Assembly (NCBI GenBank): GCA_965247535.1 | Contig: OZ252018.1 | Coordinates: 806,001 to 870,000, forward strand | DNA: 64,000 nucleotides | DNA from: JAPPHY01 sp965247535 | GTDB lineage: Bacteria; Chloroflexota; Dehalococcoidia; Lucifugimonadales; UBA2985 | Direction: 5' to 3' | Part shown: positions 52,201 to 62,629 of the stretch, piece after piece | Layout of the letters: each line of letters opens with the position of its first letter | Numbering within the stretch: the first letter of the stretch is position 1 | Notes under the pieces: model-generated | The model's input: the letters and a program-made list of their open reading frames with translations, nothing else | Databases searched by the model: none | Told to the model about the DNA's origin: nothing | Made by a program: the position numbers and the translations under genes

Positions 52201-55200
52201 ATTCACGACTTTAGTCCTGCTGACCTGAACTCAGCAGACCAGTGGCCTACGTCTCCCAATTACCCCTACGCAGAGCTGCAGGATCGTCCGTGGCTGGAGC
52301 GCGCCCGCGACCTGGCAACCGAAATAACCTCAGGTCAGTCCACAACCTACGGACAAGCCAAGGCCATCGAGCAGTACCTGCAATCCGAGTACACGTACCG
52401 GTTTGCCGACCCCGGCGCCACGTCGCTTCCGCCGCCGGGTCGAGACCCCGTTGACTGGTTCCTGTTCGAAAGCAGGGAGGGAACGAGCGGCAGCTTCAGC
52501 AGCGCATTCGTGATTCTGGCCAGGCTGGTCGGTATTCCGGCAAGGGTGGTCTCGGGCTGGGCAATCACGGTTGGTACCGAGAGTCAGTTCGTCTGCTCCG
52601 ACCAGGCGCATCAGTGGGCGGAAGTGGCGTTTGATGGCCCCGGCTGGGTCACATTTGACTCTACACCTGGAGGAGCGCCGTTGAGGGCCGACATATATGA
52701 ATATAATCCGATAAGGGGCGAGGCTGCCTCGGAGGAACAGGGCTGCGGCGTAACCCGGCTGGAGAACGGGTCACTTCTACTCAACCGGGACGGACAACTG
52801 GACTTCATTGCCGGAACAACCACTCAGCAGTCTTCCGGGATTCCTCACATACCCGTCTTCGATGTCAGCGGTGCAGCAAATACGAGGTATCTGCGAACCG
52901 CGGTCGGCGACCTGTATCAGGGGGGTAGTTGGAGGCAGCTGGACCCGGTGACAATCCTATACACTGCTGGATTCAGCGTTCCCAATACAGTACGGAGCTT
53001 GCATTCGAGTCGCTCGGGCCAATTCTCTTCGCTGCCAGACTTCAGGCTGGAAACGGAATCGCTATTTGGATTCCTTGAAGATACCGGGAGTTACTACCGC
53101 AACCGGATTAGCATCTCACCGGCCGGGGAATACACGAAGCTGGCATCCGGTCCAGTGCCAACATCTCTGCATCTGCAGTCGGCAGACCGGGAAGGGGAGG
53201 TATATCCCTTCAGCGCCACATTCTACACGAGTGCATCCATGTCAGACTTATCGTGGATCTCTGAGATTCCTCGTTACTCCGAGGCGCAGTATGCCGCAGC
53301 CGCCGCCACGTCGGATCCCACCTATGCGCAGCTGCCGGAAGACCTGCCGGAGCGGATTCGGGATCTGGCGCTGAGCATCACTTCCGGGCATGATACAACG
53401 TATGCCAAAGCCAAGGCGATTGAACAGTACCTGAAGTCCAACTACACCTACAAATTCGCGGACAGTTCCGACGATCACCCGCCATCCGGGCGGGACCCAG
53501 CCGACTGGTTCCTGTTTGACCACCAGGAGGGCACGTGCGGGGTGTTCAGCAGCGCCTTTGCGGTGCTGGCCCGGTCTGTGGGCATTCCTGCAAGGGTGGT
53601 TTCCGGCTGGGCCATTTCTGCCACGGACGATACGCAAACCGTTTATCTGGACCAGGCACATCAGTGGGCAGAGGTGGCATTCGAGGGGCTTGGATGGGTG
53701 ACATTCGAGCCCACGGGGTCGGGTGGGGCTCCCGACAGGGCGGGAATGGCGAATGGTGATGGCGCCGATAGCGCCCAGGACGACCCGTGGGCAGCGCTCG
53801 ATAGCAGTGATCCGGCAGTGCGGGAGTCGGCGCTGGAGAAGCTGGAGGAGCAGGGTGCAGAAGTGATCCGGCTGGAGAACGGGGCGGCCGTCATACGCAA
53901 GGACGGCAAGCTGACATTCTTTCCGGGAGGAACAACTCGACAGGCTACCAAGCCTCCGCACATTCCGGTCTTTACAGTTGAAGGGGCTGCAAATACGAAC
54001 TACCTGCGAACCTCGGTCGGGGACGTCTATGAGGGGGGCCACTGGAGGCGTCTGGACCCAGTCTCCGTTCCATACGCGGCCGGAGAGAGTGTGCCAGCTA
54101 CGGTAGGTGACCAACAGGCCAGCCCTTCGAGTCAGTTTGCCTCACTGCCCGCATACAGGCGGGAAACGGATTCTCTATTTGGGCTCTTTGAAGGCTCAGA
54201 CAGCACATACGAAGACCGGATTCGCATCAAACCGGCAGGAGAATACACGGAGATAGCTGCCGGACTAGCGCCGACTTCCTTGCATCTGCAGTCGGCGGAC
54301 CGGGGAGGGGCGATATATCCCTTCAGCTCCACATTCTACACTAGTGGGTCGGCGGAGACCCATTCATGGACCGCTAAGATTCCCACCTATACTGCTGCGC
54401 AGCATGCCGCTGCCGTCGTTGCTTCTGACCCCACCTATACGCAGCTGCCGGAAGACCTGCCCGAGCGGATCCGCGAGCTGGCACTGAGCATCACGGCTGG
54501 GTATTCAACCACGTATGCCAAGGCCAAGGCGATTGAAGGATACCTGAAATCCAACTACACCTATAGGTTCGCAGATGGCACTGGGCGTGAAAACCCGCCG
54601 CCCGGCCGTGACCCGATGGATTGGTTCCTGTTCAACCATCGCGAGGGAACGTGCGGGGTGTTCAGCAGCGCCTTTGCGGTGCTGGCTCGATCCGTTGGAA
54701 TTCCTGTAAGGGTGGTGTCCGGCTGGGCCATCAGGGCTACGGAGGGAGTCCAAACCGTGTTCCTCATACAGGGACACCAGTGGGCAGAGGTCCCATTTGA
54801 GGGGATTGGGTGGGTGACGTTCGAGCCAACGGCATCGGGTGGGGCGCCTTCGCGTGCGGCTGAGCTAGGCGAAGATACCGTAGAGGTTGACACAGACGAT
54901 ACCGGTGCAGGAGGCACAAGGGATGTGCCGCCGCCCCCGAAGGACACCTTTACAACGATTACGCAGTGGCCTTCTGAGGTGCGTAGGCAAAAGCCATTCG
55001 TGGTGGGTGGCAACGTTACAACTGAGGACGGGGAGAACGTTGTCGGATTGCTGGTGGACATCTTCGTGAACGAGACCAAGGAACACGGCGGCACGTGGGT
55101 CGGGGGTGGTATGACCACTGCGAACGGCTACCAGGCCGAGGTGACTCTCCCCGCAAACGTTGAACTCGGCGACTACCAGCTGCTGGCTCGTGCCGTGGGC

Positions 55201-57717
55201 AACGACCAATACAACGAGTCGTGGAGCGACCCGGACATCACCGTCTACTCCGGGAGCGGGCTCGAGCTGACCGGGCCATCGGAGATCACGGTGGACGTTG
55301 AAGCCACCTTCCGCGGGAGGCTGTCCGAGGACACCGGCCAAGCGCTGCCCGGGCGCGAGCTGGTCGTGACCGTGGACGGCACCGTTGCACCTTCGGTTAT
55401 GACCGATGAGTCGGGTCTGTTTGCCTTTTCGAGGACCTTCACGACCGCCGGAGCGCACTGGGTGGAAGTGGAGGTTGAGGATACCGAGTTTGTCCTGGAC
55501 AGCACCGCCAGGCTTACCTTCCAGGTGACCCTCCCAACTGAGACCGTCCTCCGCGCACCCGCCTTGGTGGACGTTGGCAAGGAGTTCACCGTCACGGGCG
55601 AGCTGCGCGATGTGCGCGGGGCGCCGCTGGTGAGAGAGGATGTATACGTTCAGGTCGGGGACGGCCAGGAGCAGACAGTGGCCACCAACCACTTGGGCTA
55701 CTTCGAATTCAGCCACACCCTGTATGAGGCGGGCGAGTTCACCGCTCGCGCCACCTTCCGGAGAAACGGGTCGGTCCTGTCCTCCAACGGGACCGCGCGC
55801 CTGTCGTCACAGCACGGTGTAGTGCTGACCATCGACGGGCCGGGACTCATCGAGCAGGGAGAGGGAGCAACCTTTGTGGGCAGGCTGGAATCCGAAACGG
55901 CCACTCCCACCGGCGAGTTGGAGCTCACTATTAAAAATAGCCTGGAACGCGATACGTTTTCCGTGACGACGGACAGGAACGGCGGCTTCGAGTACCACCA
56001 CGCCTCCTTCGAGCAGACCGGCCTCCACTCCCTCACGGGGAGCTTTGCCGGCGGCGGCAGCCTGGGGTCAAGCACCGCGGGCATATCCTTCCGCGTGGCG
56101 GCGCCCACTCTGCTGACCCTCAGAGGGCCCAAGGGCGTCAGGGACGGAGAATCGTTTGAGGTCATGGGTACGCTTCTGCAGCGAAACGGGCGCGCGGTGC
56201 CGGACGCAGAGATTATGGTGGCCGGGGAGGAGCCATTGACGCTCGTGACGGATGCGGAAGGCAGATTCACTTGGGAGGTCATTGCGGAGCTTGACCGCAT
56301 CGCATCGGAGCAGTCGGGCGAATCTGAGCTATTCATCGAGGTGGACTTCGCCGGCACAGACCACCTGGGACCGAGCGGCGCAAGCCTGGAAGTCGCCGTC
56401 GGCCTCCCGCGGATCGTGGTTGAGGCGCTTGAGCCCGTGGCGCGTGGCGACATGACCGTCCTGCGCGGCACCGTTCTGGTTGGCAGCATTCCACTGGCCG
56501 ATGTACCGGTGACCATCGACGAGGATCATAGTCTTAGGTCGAATGAGCTAGGTGCGTTCACCTACGACTACCACGTCTCCACGAGCCTGCCACTTGGCAC
56601 AAGCGAGATCGTGGTTTCGGCGGAGGAGATTGGCGCCAGCGTGACCGTTCCCGTTGTGATTATGTCTGCACCCAGCTTATCTTTTGAACAGGCGGAGGGG
56701 TCTGTCCCCGGAGAGGAAACCCTGCTCAGCGCGACCCTCCTAGACGACAAGGGGGCGGGAATTCCGAGAGCGGCGCTTCGCTCAAGTCAGGGTGTGGAGG
56801 CGGTCACCGACGACCAGGGAGTCGCGCTCTTCGAGGTGGCGGTGCCGGAATCCGAGGAGCCGGCCCTGGTCCCACTTACGTTCACCTTCGAAGGGGACAG
56901 CCGGCACATGCCACACTCCGAAACTTTCGTCCTGGCGGTCCAACCCGTACCCAGGGGATTCAACTGGCTGCTCTGGGTGGGTCTGCCCGCCCTGCTGGCC
57001 GTGACTGTCGCAGCCACGCTGGCACGCCAAAGGCTGATGGCACTCCCCGTATCCGTGGTGGTCGGGCGGTTGCGCTCCAGAACAGAGCCTCCCGCCGATT
57101 CCATTGAATTGCCCGGCGATGACGAAGGCGTCGAAGATCAAGATGTCGAGGTCCGGCAGGAGGCCAACCTAGAGATCGACTCCGTCAAGGCAGCTACAGA
57201 CCTGCCGGACATATGGGGCACGGGCGAGGATGTGCTCGCAACTATTACTCTGACCGATTTGGGAGGGCAGGCAATCGTTGGAGCGCCTGTCACCGTCTCA
57301 CATGGCGGCGCCGATGAGCCTTCGCAACTCGTGACCGGCGAGCCCGGGCGCTGCGACGTGAGCTGGACTTTCAGTGCTCCGGGAGAGTACTGGGTGTCGG
57401 CCGACTTCGAGGGCGACGACATCCACCTGCCGGCTTCGAGCACTCACACATTCAGGATTGTGGACTTCAGAGAGGAGATCGTCTCCTTGTACAATGTCTT
57501 TCTGGAGTGGGCAGGTGTAAGCGTCGCCGGCATAACGGAGCAGTCCACGCCCAGGGAGGTGGAGCTGATGCTGGTTTCGGAGGGTGTTCCGGTGGACCAG
57601 AAGTCACTTGACGAGCTCATTTCCAGGTTTGAGGAAGCGGACTACAGCGAGCACCTCATCTCTCGCCGCCATTACGAAGCCATGTACCGCGCATGGCGGA
57701 CGGTACTGGGAGCCTAG
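49213..57717 (+). CDS. Giant membrane protein with four transglutaminase-like modules, HEAT array, Ig-like chain and DUF4129-like tail
   Basis: 2834 residues. About five N-terminal membrane helices (1-200) resemble TgpA. Four tandem modules follow, each opening with a PVF-x-V-x-GAANTxYLR segment (about 269, 881, 1212, 1583) and closing with a transglutaminase core. The cores share SSAFVVLAR, GIPARVVSGW and HQWAEV. Cores 3 and 4 keep the catalytic Cys (EGTCGVFSSAF, residues 1442 and 1814); in core 1 it is Asp (498) and in core 2 Ser (1092). A HEAT array of about 280 residues lies between modules 1 and 2. After core 4 come six or so Ig-like/carboxypeptidase-regulatory-like domains (1912-2576), a membrane helix (about 2583-2606) and a cytoplasmic part ending in a DUF4129-like segment (SRFEEADYSEHLISRRHYEAMYRAW). 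It probably acts on peptides or cross-links at the cell surface. Downstream lie MoxR and DUF58 genes, the usual partners. Confidence 0.85.
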   Translation: MRRLITGISWPLSGSLTGQIRLLLMLSAALLGFFWLLDYLASLVSTAPRDILASSPNPEEFKGVPTGVALLEFSAFAVSVVLAAVVLITSLGWPVARSSFRLSPAFVLGTLSSAAILAGGAYLAFSGVLERRLSYDRHVVEGSLLESGALVALAAIFFSLAIAGVVNRRSLVAVLVVWLVIGLAFGFLNPRSLDGLDLFERTIRPQESAAFASVVEKYMRTRETPGDETTPGTSSQSGTDPLDGAARKDATSISSGKGLPSPGDEGIRQPVFRVAGAAHTRYLRVATGDVYENGEWLQLDSQSLPVGPGVAVEDEIEAMIQRLDVQNPDLATTGGLSPALLGSPLVTPSSVETNAIRVFPLEDAGAIEAGVVPISRYPASIDTAGSYDPFSATLTVPGRISEYEWSSSVPQFTLADLVGAEASTDEAYLQLPDDLPERIRQVAEQFRVSKSPFLNANQIMLFMEEELTYLSSEFEGEQPPEGSDPVEWLLFDNRAGDDVSYSSAFVVLARAAGIPARVVSGWVIEELEGVQIVYAQQFHHWAEIALEDVGWVTFDPASRASRLGEVEKINLDFAVELLTGSEEPEDRIEAAEAMGEIGGEEVLPWLVEAVENDLNEDVRQASMVALQKLDFDMLVWILLNHQDPEMRTAAASALNALRDVRAVQPFLQALSRDEYAPVRVKVADGLAHIGKNRAEGGLLLAATADVDASVREAAVRSLGIINTAWTARQLVSILGSDPDSPVRSATATALGRIRADVALRPLIVARSEDEAESIRQAAGDALTQWSSPHVVSILEGSRLAVERAAASQLLGEREFTDAIPALSIALYDPNEEVRSAALTALGSMGELTWLENGLGLLTRTGGYFALIPGTTAETAMETPGAPVFELKGGSNTNLLRAAVGDYYVDGVWLSKDQLSSFLGDAGTGASGADVRRTVDAADVYRDRLSVSPIRGSGAILPGSAPTSYRLESISDLGTYWPNSATFVITDTSSSYEWVSEIHDFSPADLNSADQWPTSPNYPYAELQDRPWLERARDLATEITSGQSTTYGQAKAIEQYLQSEYTYRFADPGATSLPPPGRDPVDWFLFESREGTSGSFSSAFVILARLVGIPARVVSGWAITVGTESQFVCSDQAHQWAEVAFDGPGWVTFDSTPGGAPLRADIYEYNPIRGEAASEEQGCGVTRLENGSLLLNRDGQLDFIAGTTTQQSSGIPHIPVFDVSGAANTRYLRTAVGDLYQGGSWRQLDPVTILYTAGFSVPNTVRSLHSSRSGQFSSLPDFRLETESLFGFLEDTGSYYRNRISISPAGEYTKLASGPVPTSLHLQSADREGEVYPFSATFYTSASMSDLSWISEIPRYSEAQYAAAAATSDPTYAQLPEDLPERIRDLALSITSGHDTTYAKAKAIEQYLKSNYTYKFADSSDDHPPSGRDPADWFLFDHQEGTCGVFSSAFAVLARSVGIPARVVSGWAISATDDTQTVYLDQAHQWAEVAFEGLGWVTFEPTGSGGAPDRAGMANGDGADSAQDDPWAALDSSDPAVRESALEKLEEQGAEVIRLENGAAVIRKDGKLTFFPGGTTRQATKPPHIPVFTVEGAANTNYLRTSVGDVYEGGHWRRLDPVSVPYAAGESVPATVGDQQASPSSQFASLPAYRRETDSLFGLFEGSDSTYEDRIRIKPAGEYTEIAAGLAPTSLHLQSADRGGAIYPFSSTFYTSGSAETHSWTAKIPTYTAAQHAAAVVASDPTYTQLPEDLPERIRELALSITAGYSTTYAKAKAIEGYLKSNYTYRFADGTGRENPPPGRDPMDWFLFNHREGTCGVFSSAFAVLARSVGIPVRVVSGWAIRATEGVQTVFLIQGHQWAEVPFEGIGWVTFEPTASGGAPSRAAELGEDTVEVDTDDTGAGGTRDVPPPPKDTFTTITQWPSEVRRQKPFVVGGNVTTEDGENVVGLLVDIFVNETKEHGGTWVGGGMTTANGYQAEVTLPANVELGDYQLLARAVGNDQYNESWSDPDITVYSGSGLELTGPSEITVDVEATFRGRLSEDTGQALPGRELVVTVDGTVAPSVMTDESGLFAFSRTFTTAGAHWVEVEVEDTEFVLDSTARLTFQVTLPTETVLRAPALVDVGKEFTVTGELRDVRGAPLVREDVYVQVGDGQEQTVATNHLGYFEFSHTLYEAGEFTARATFRRNGSVLSSNGTARLSSQHGVVLTIDGPGLIEQGEGATFVGRLESETATPTGELELTIKNSLERDTFSVTTDRNGGFEYHHASFEQTGLHSLTGSFAGGGSLGSSTAGISFRVAAPTLLTLRGPKGVRDGESFEVMGTLLQRNGRAVPDAEIMVAGEEPLTLVTDAEGRFTWEVIAELDRIASEQSGESELFIEVDFAGTDHLGPSGASLEVAVGLPRIVVEALEPVARGDMTVLRGTVLVGSIPLADVPVTIDEDHSLRSNELGAFTYDYHVSTSLPLGTSEIVVSAEEIGASVTVPVVIMSAPSLSFEQAEGSVPGEETLLSATLLDDKGAGIPRAALRSSQGVEAVTDDQGVALFEVAVPESEEPALVPLTFTFEGDSRHMPHSETFVLAVQPVPRGFNWLLWVGLPALLAVTVAATLARQRLMALPVSVVVGRLRSRTEPPADSIELPGDDEGVEDQDVEVRQEANLEIDSVKAATDLPDIWGTGEDVLATITLTDLGGQAIVGAPVTVSHGGADEPSQLVTGEPGRCDVSWTFSAPGEYWVSADFEGDDIHLPASSTHTFRIVDFREEIVSLYNVFLEWAGVSVAGITEQSTPREVELMLVSEGVPVDQKSLDELISRFEEADYSEHLISRRHYEAMYRAWRTVLGA

Positions 57718-57721
57718 AGTC

Positions 57722-60188
57722 GTGACAGGCACCGTCACAAACCGCAGCCTGCTCTTGATGGCATTCGGACTGGCCGCTGTCATCCTGGCCGCGTGGCTTC
57801 TGCTCGGAGGGCCGGGCGGGCCCGTGGCTGCCTGGACAGGCCTGGACCTTCACTACCTTGCTCTCCCAATCGCACTGGGATGCGGTCTAATGCTGCTCAA
57901 CAGGCTCCTGCTCCTGGCGCGCCAGACAGTTGCCGGAAGGAGAGCCGACGCGTTGTTGTCCGAAACCAGCGACAAGGAGACCCCACGGCGGCTTCTTGCG
58001 TCCGCTCCATCTGTGCTCACGAGACTGCCGCTGGACCTGGGGCGGATGGTGCTGGTTCTGGGCGTACTGTCCCTGGCATCGGAACTGGCGGCCACCATCT
58101 CCAAGCGCCCGGGCGGCCCGGACCTTGCCTCGCTTACCGCATACCTTGAGGCATTCGGCTCCCTCGCATTTTGGGGTGTCTTGCTCCTGCTTCCGTTTGT
58201 GCTGGTTCGTGCCGTCGCCGAAGCACGGCCGGACGTGCTCACACTATTGAAGTTTCCCCTTGTCAGGCTTGTCGCCTTTGGTGTGGCTTACGTGTTTCTC
58301 GCTGACAGCGGTGTCCTCCAGGTGGCATTCGACGTGCAAGGCTCAACGGTCCTCCTGTGGTTGGGACTGGCGCTTGGACTTTCTTATGGCTCATCCACCT
58401 TGCGCAATGTTCTCGGGGCGGCGCGACCGGATAGAGACCTGCGCAGACTCCGAGCCGCCCTCATTGTCACGGAAGGCGCATGGGTTGCTGCGCTGATCCT
58501 CGCCGTCGCTGCTCTGCCGTCCGCGGTGGAACCTGCGCTCGCCGGCCGCGCATCGGTGGAGATAGAGTCCTATCTGTCGTTGCTGAGGACGCTCATCCTC
58601 GTGGCGGCCGCCGTCTTCCTGCCCTTCTTGCTGTTCCGTGCCATTGGCGTATTCGTGCCCGTCGTCGATAGGGTTGTCGGGCTCCCGACAATGCACCTGT
58701 TCTTGTACCTGATTGTGAACGTAGCGCTTTCCCAGTCCGGCGTAGTTGCGACCGCATTGGAATTCAACCCTGCTCAGCTAATGGCTGTGCTCACCCAGGC
58801 TTTGTTGATATCGTACGCGGCGACTGTGATGCGAAGAGTTTCGGGCATCGGAGTACCGGGACGTTATGGACGGATCGCAGTAAAGGGTTTGGCACTGGCG
58901 AGCCCGGTGGCGCAATCGGCGGCCTGGACTCTGGCGGTGCTCGTAGTGCTCAATCACCTGCCCGTAATCAACGCCTTGCTGCTGGACCACTCCGTGACCG
59001 AGCAGACCGGAATCAAGGTCTTGCCTGTCTTCGGCAGCCTGTTCGACGGGAGATACATCATCGCAGCACTCTGCTTCGTGTCTGTCACCGCCCTCAGCCT
59101 GCCACGGCCGCAGACAGACGAAATCCTGGGGCGGTATTCCTCAATGCTGGCGGCGGTCATGTATGGAGCGGTCGCATTTCTGGCCTGGGCCACCGGCACC
59201 AGCATGTCGAACTTGGGACATGGCCTGGTCCTGGGAGGCGCGCTTGCAGGCGCGGGCTTGTACCTCCTGGCGCTCTCGCACCTGGCCGCATACGTCAAAG
59301 ACTCCTCCAATCGCGCAGTCGCAGACGTCGCAGGCTGGCTCGCAGCCTCCAGGCTTCGAGCCCTTGTGCTGGGCATGAACATCGCCTTCTACGTTCTGCT
59401 ACTGCGCCCCGTCCTTTACGAGTACCTGTGGCTAGCCCCACTCTACGAGTACGCAGCGCTGCTTGTCCTCATGCTGGTGGTTCTCACGCGGGTCGTGGAC
59501 CACCTGAGGGCGGTGGAGAGCGCCACCGGCTCCGCGGAGCCGGCGTGGACGGACTGGTCTCACCACCGGCAGGCGCTGGATTCTAAGCCGGACCGGCGAA
59601 TGGAGTTAACGGCCGGGCTGCGCCAGGCATTTGTGTACCGCGGCGAATGGAAACCGCTGTGGACCTACCTGATGGGGCTGCTGTACCGCAGCGAAGCCTC
59701 CGCCGAGTCCATTCGGGAGGTGTGCCGGCCCTTGCGCAACACCGCCTCGCCAAGCACTATCTGGAACCTTCTAGGAGTGAGGAAGTGGGAACGAGCCGGT
59801 AGGGCAGAGGCGCTCGAAGAATCGTTGAAGAAACTGGATACTTGCGCTGGCATCTCCCTCACCACCGCTGAGCCTTATTGGGGAGGACCAACTTCGCGAG
59901 GCCGCCCGCGCCTACTTGGAGGATGGGACCGAAGTCGACGCCTTGGCCGTGGCGTTGATCACGGCGCACTGTCAGAGAGGCGAGGACGTGACTCAAGCCG
60001 TCGATAAGTGGTTCCACCTCCTTGAGGTTCCCGATGCGCCACCGCGTTGGTTCTGGTCGCCCGGACGCCGTTCACTGGCCGCGACGACGGACGGAGGACA
60101 GAGGCTGCGTCTCGTGGAGGATGCGATCTCCCAGATGTCGGCGGGGGCAATGCCAAGCGATCGTGTTACAGTAGGAAGCCCTGCGTGA
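57722..60188 (+). pseudogene. Large polytopic membrane protein, last part frameshifted at a G run
   Basis: About 820 residues when joined. The first 600 contain some 14 hydrophobic helices with no recognisable transporter motif; the last 200 are soluble and helical. GTG start at 57722, five bases after the previous stop, so it is in the same operon. The frame is continuous to TTAEPYW at 59880. There a run GGGG (59880-59883) shifts it. With three G the protein continues EDQLREAARAYLEDGTEVDALAV to the stop at 60188, clearly the intended end. The gene belongs to the MoxR-DUF58-transglutaminase locus, where large membrane proteins of unknown role are common. Real mutation or consensus error cannot be told from here. 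Confidence 0.7.
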
Positions 60189-60306
60189 GGAAGCGGGCTA
60201 GCGCCGGACCGCATTGCGAAGGCATAAACCGGACCGGTGACGCCGAGAGGAGGCACGTCATGCCGTCAGTCGCCACGCCGTCCTTTGACCTATCGGAGTG
60301 CCGCAA

Positions 60307-61296
60307 ATGAACGAAAGGGAGATAGAGGAAGCCCGGCTTACCTGTGAACAGATCCTGGACCGTGTTTCGGAGGCCTTTGTTGGCAACAGGCTGATGCTCC
60401 GAAAACTGCTGGCCGCGGCCCTGGCCAACGGACACGTTCTCTTCGAGGACTTCCCCGGCTTGGGCAAGACTCTGCTGGCCAAGGTATTCGCGCGGGCAAT
60501 TGGCAGCGACACCAAGCGAGTGCAGTTCACGCCTGACCTGCTGCCATCCGACATACTGGGCCTAAACGTGTGGCGCCAGAGTGAGGGCACGTTCCAGATG
60601 ATGCGGGGGCCGGTCTTCACAAACGTGCTTCTCGCCGACGAGATCAACAGGGCGCCTCCCAAGACCCAGTCCGCTCTGCTTGAGGCTATGGAGGAACGCC
60701 AGGTGACCATCGACGGGGTGACACTTTCGATTGGTACGCCCTTCGTGGTGATCGCGACCCAGAACCCCATAGAGCAAGAAGGTACCTATCCGCTGCCTGA
60801 AGCCCAGCTGGACCGCTTCCTCCTGAAGCTGAGAACGGGATACCCGGCTAACAGCGACCTAGAGAACGACATTCTCCTCCGGCGCATCAGTTGGCAGAAG
60901 GACGATCCGACAGGCGATATCAAGCCTGCGGTCGACGTGAGCAGGTTTGTGGAGATTCAGCGATTCGTGGAGACGGGTGTCTACACCGACCAGCTCATCG
61001 TGGACTACATTACGCAGGTGGTAAGGCTGTCCCGCGAGCACCCGCGGGTGGCGGTCGGTGTGAGTCCGCGCGGTGGGCTCGCCCTGCTGAGGATCGCACG
61101 CGGCATAGCGCTGATACATGGCAGGGACTTCGTGGTGCCAGACGACGTGAAGATGGTCGCCGTGGACGTTCTGGCCCACCGTGTCATTCTAAACATAGAG
61201 GACACGCTGGAGGGGATACGTGGCGACTCGGTCATCGATGAGATCGTTCAGCAGGTGCCGGTGCCCAGTGACATAGGACGGGTGGAAGCCTCCTGA
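60307..61296 (+). CDS. MoxR-family AAA+ ATPase
   Basis: About 329 residues. Walker A is DFPGLGKTLLAK, Walker B VLLADEINRAPPKTQSALLEAM, sensor 1 VIATQNPIEQEGTYPLPEAQLDRF; all are diagnostic for MoxR. It is a chaperone-like ATPase working with VWA- or DUF58-type partners, here the DUF58 protein whose ATG overlaps its stop codon. I use ATG 60307 with a GGAG site eight bases before; GTG 60298 is an alternative. Compared with CoxD in this window it belongs to a different MoxR subgroup. Confidence 0.93.
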   Translation: MNEREIEEARLTCEQILDRVSEAFVGNRLMLRKLLAAALANGHVLFEDFPGLGKTLLAKVFARAIGSDTKRVQFTPDLLPSDILGLNVWRQSEGTFQMMRGPVFTNVLLADEINRAPPKTQSALLEAMEERQVTIDGVTLSIGTPFVVIATQNPIEQEGTYPLPEAQLDRFLLKLRTGYPANSDLENDILLRRISWQKDDPTGDIKPAVDVSRFVEIQRFVETGVYTDQLIVDYITQVVRLSREHPRVAVGVSPRGGLALLRIARGIALIHGRDFVVPDDVKMVAVDVLAHRVILNIEDTLEGIRGDSVIDEIVQQVPVPSDIGRVEAS

Positions 61297-62625
61297 TGCT
61301 CGGACCATCACACCCCGGTTGGATAGTCCTCTCCCTGGTTCTGCTGTTTCTTGGGCTGTCGCTGGGCAATCCAGTCCTTCTCACCGGGGCGGTGTTCGTT
61401 CTGCTCTCTGTCCTGCTGACCACCGCCGTATCGCCGCCCACGGGGACTTCCGTCAGGAGAAGCCTCCCGCGGACATCCTGCTGGGTTGGCGACACGATTG
61501 TCGTGCAGAGGCAGGTAACGGTCAGCAGCGGCATCGGCTCCGTCATTGTGCACGACGTCCTTCCGTCGGAGGCGCAGGTGGTGGCGGGCAGCAACCTGCG
61601 AGTGGTCTGGACGTGGCCGGGAAGGCGGACTGCCGACGTCTCTTACCAGATCCAGTTCCCCAAGCGGGGGGCGTTCATCCTCGAGGAAACCGCTTGGGAG
61701 TCGCAGGCGCCATTCGGCGTCAACCGGGGAGAGTCAGGGCATGCGGACGCCTCCGCGGAGGTCTCGGTGGTGCCCAGAATCAGAAGCGTGACCCGCCTGA
61801 ACGAGGTGCGGGCGGTCCGAAAGAACATCCGCTACCAGGACTACCTGAGCAAGACGGGCGCAACCACGGAGGACTTTCGGGAGATACGCCCCTACCTTCC
61901 GGGAGATCCCATCAAGTGGATCAACTGGAAGGCCAGCGCACGCGCCGTCGGCGCCGACAATGTGCCACTGGTCAACGAACCGGAGCCGGAGACCAGAAAG
62001 GCGGTGTGGCTCTTCATGGACGTTGCGGACTACATGGACGTGGGGGTGCCGCTGTCCAATCCGCTGGAGAACATGGTGGAGGCCTCCGGAACACTTGCCC
62101 AGTACTACCTCTCCAAGGGGATCGATGCTGGGCGCCTACGCCTTCAATACCTACGGCGGCGCGGGTGAGTTGCTTGCGCCGGATTCCAGGATGAGCCAGT
62201 TCAACCGGCTGGTCCAGTTGCTGACCAGGCTGAGGGCCGGCCCGCCTGAGCAGGACCTGCTTCAGTCCGTAGAGCTATGCAAGAACTTTCTATTCCGGCT
62301 GCGACCGGACGTGTTCATCATCACGCGCCTGGACGCCCTCTACTCGATGCCGGGCGAATCTACAGGGTCACTTGAGCGATTCAAGGCGGCGGTACGCAGG
62401 TTGACCGCACTTGGCGGCCGCTCCCTGCAGCTAGGCAGGGTTAAGGTCGTGCACGTGGACCCACAGCTGGCGTATTCGGAATCGAAGGGGTTGGGACTGG
62501 AGAAGTGGGAGACCAGGGTCGTGGCGCGAGACCTGCAGGGGGCCGGGGCGAAGGTGATAGAGTGGGAGCCAGCTCGAGAAGAGTTCGTCGCGGTACTCAT
62601 GCGAAGCGTCGGAGTCTACAGGTAG
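61296..62625 (+). pseudogene. DUF58-family protein, frameshifted at a G run near 62117
   Basis: The N terminus has two membrane helices. The DUF58 signature is intact: EDFREIRPYLPGDPIKWINWKASARA near residue 190-215. After LAQYYLSKG at 62117-62120 (GGGG) the frame runs to a stop at 62168. With GGG it would read KGSMLGAYAFNTYGGAGELL and continue to PAREEFVAVLMRSVGVYR and a stop at 62625, giving about 442 residues, the normal DUF58 size with its degenerate VWA-like C-terminal part. Start ATG at 61296 overlaps the moxR stop. DUF58 proteins are the usual membrane partners of MoxR. The break may be a consensus error. Confidence 0.85.
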
Positions 62626-62629
62626 TGCC

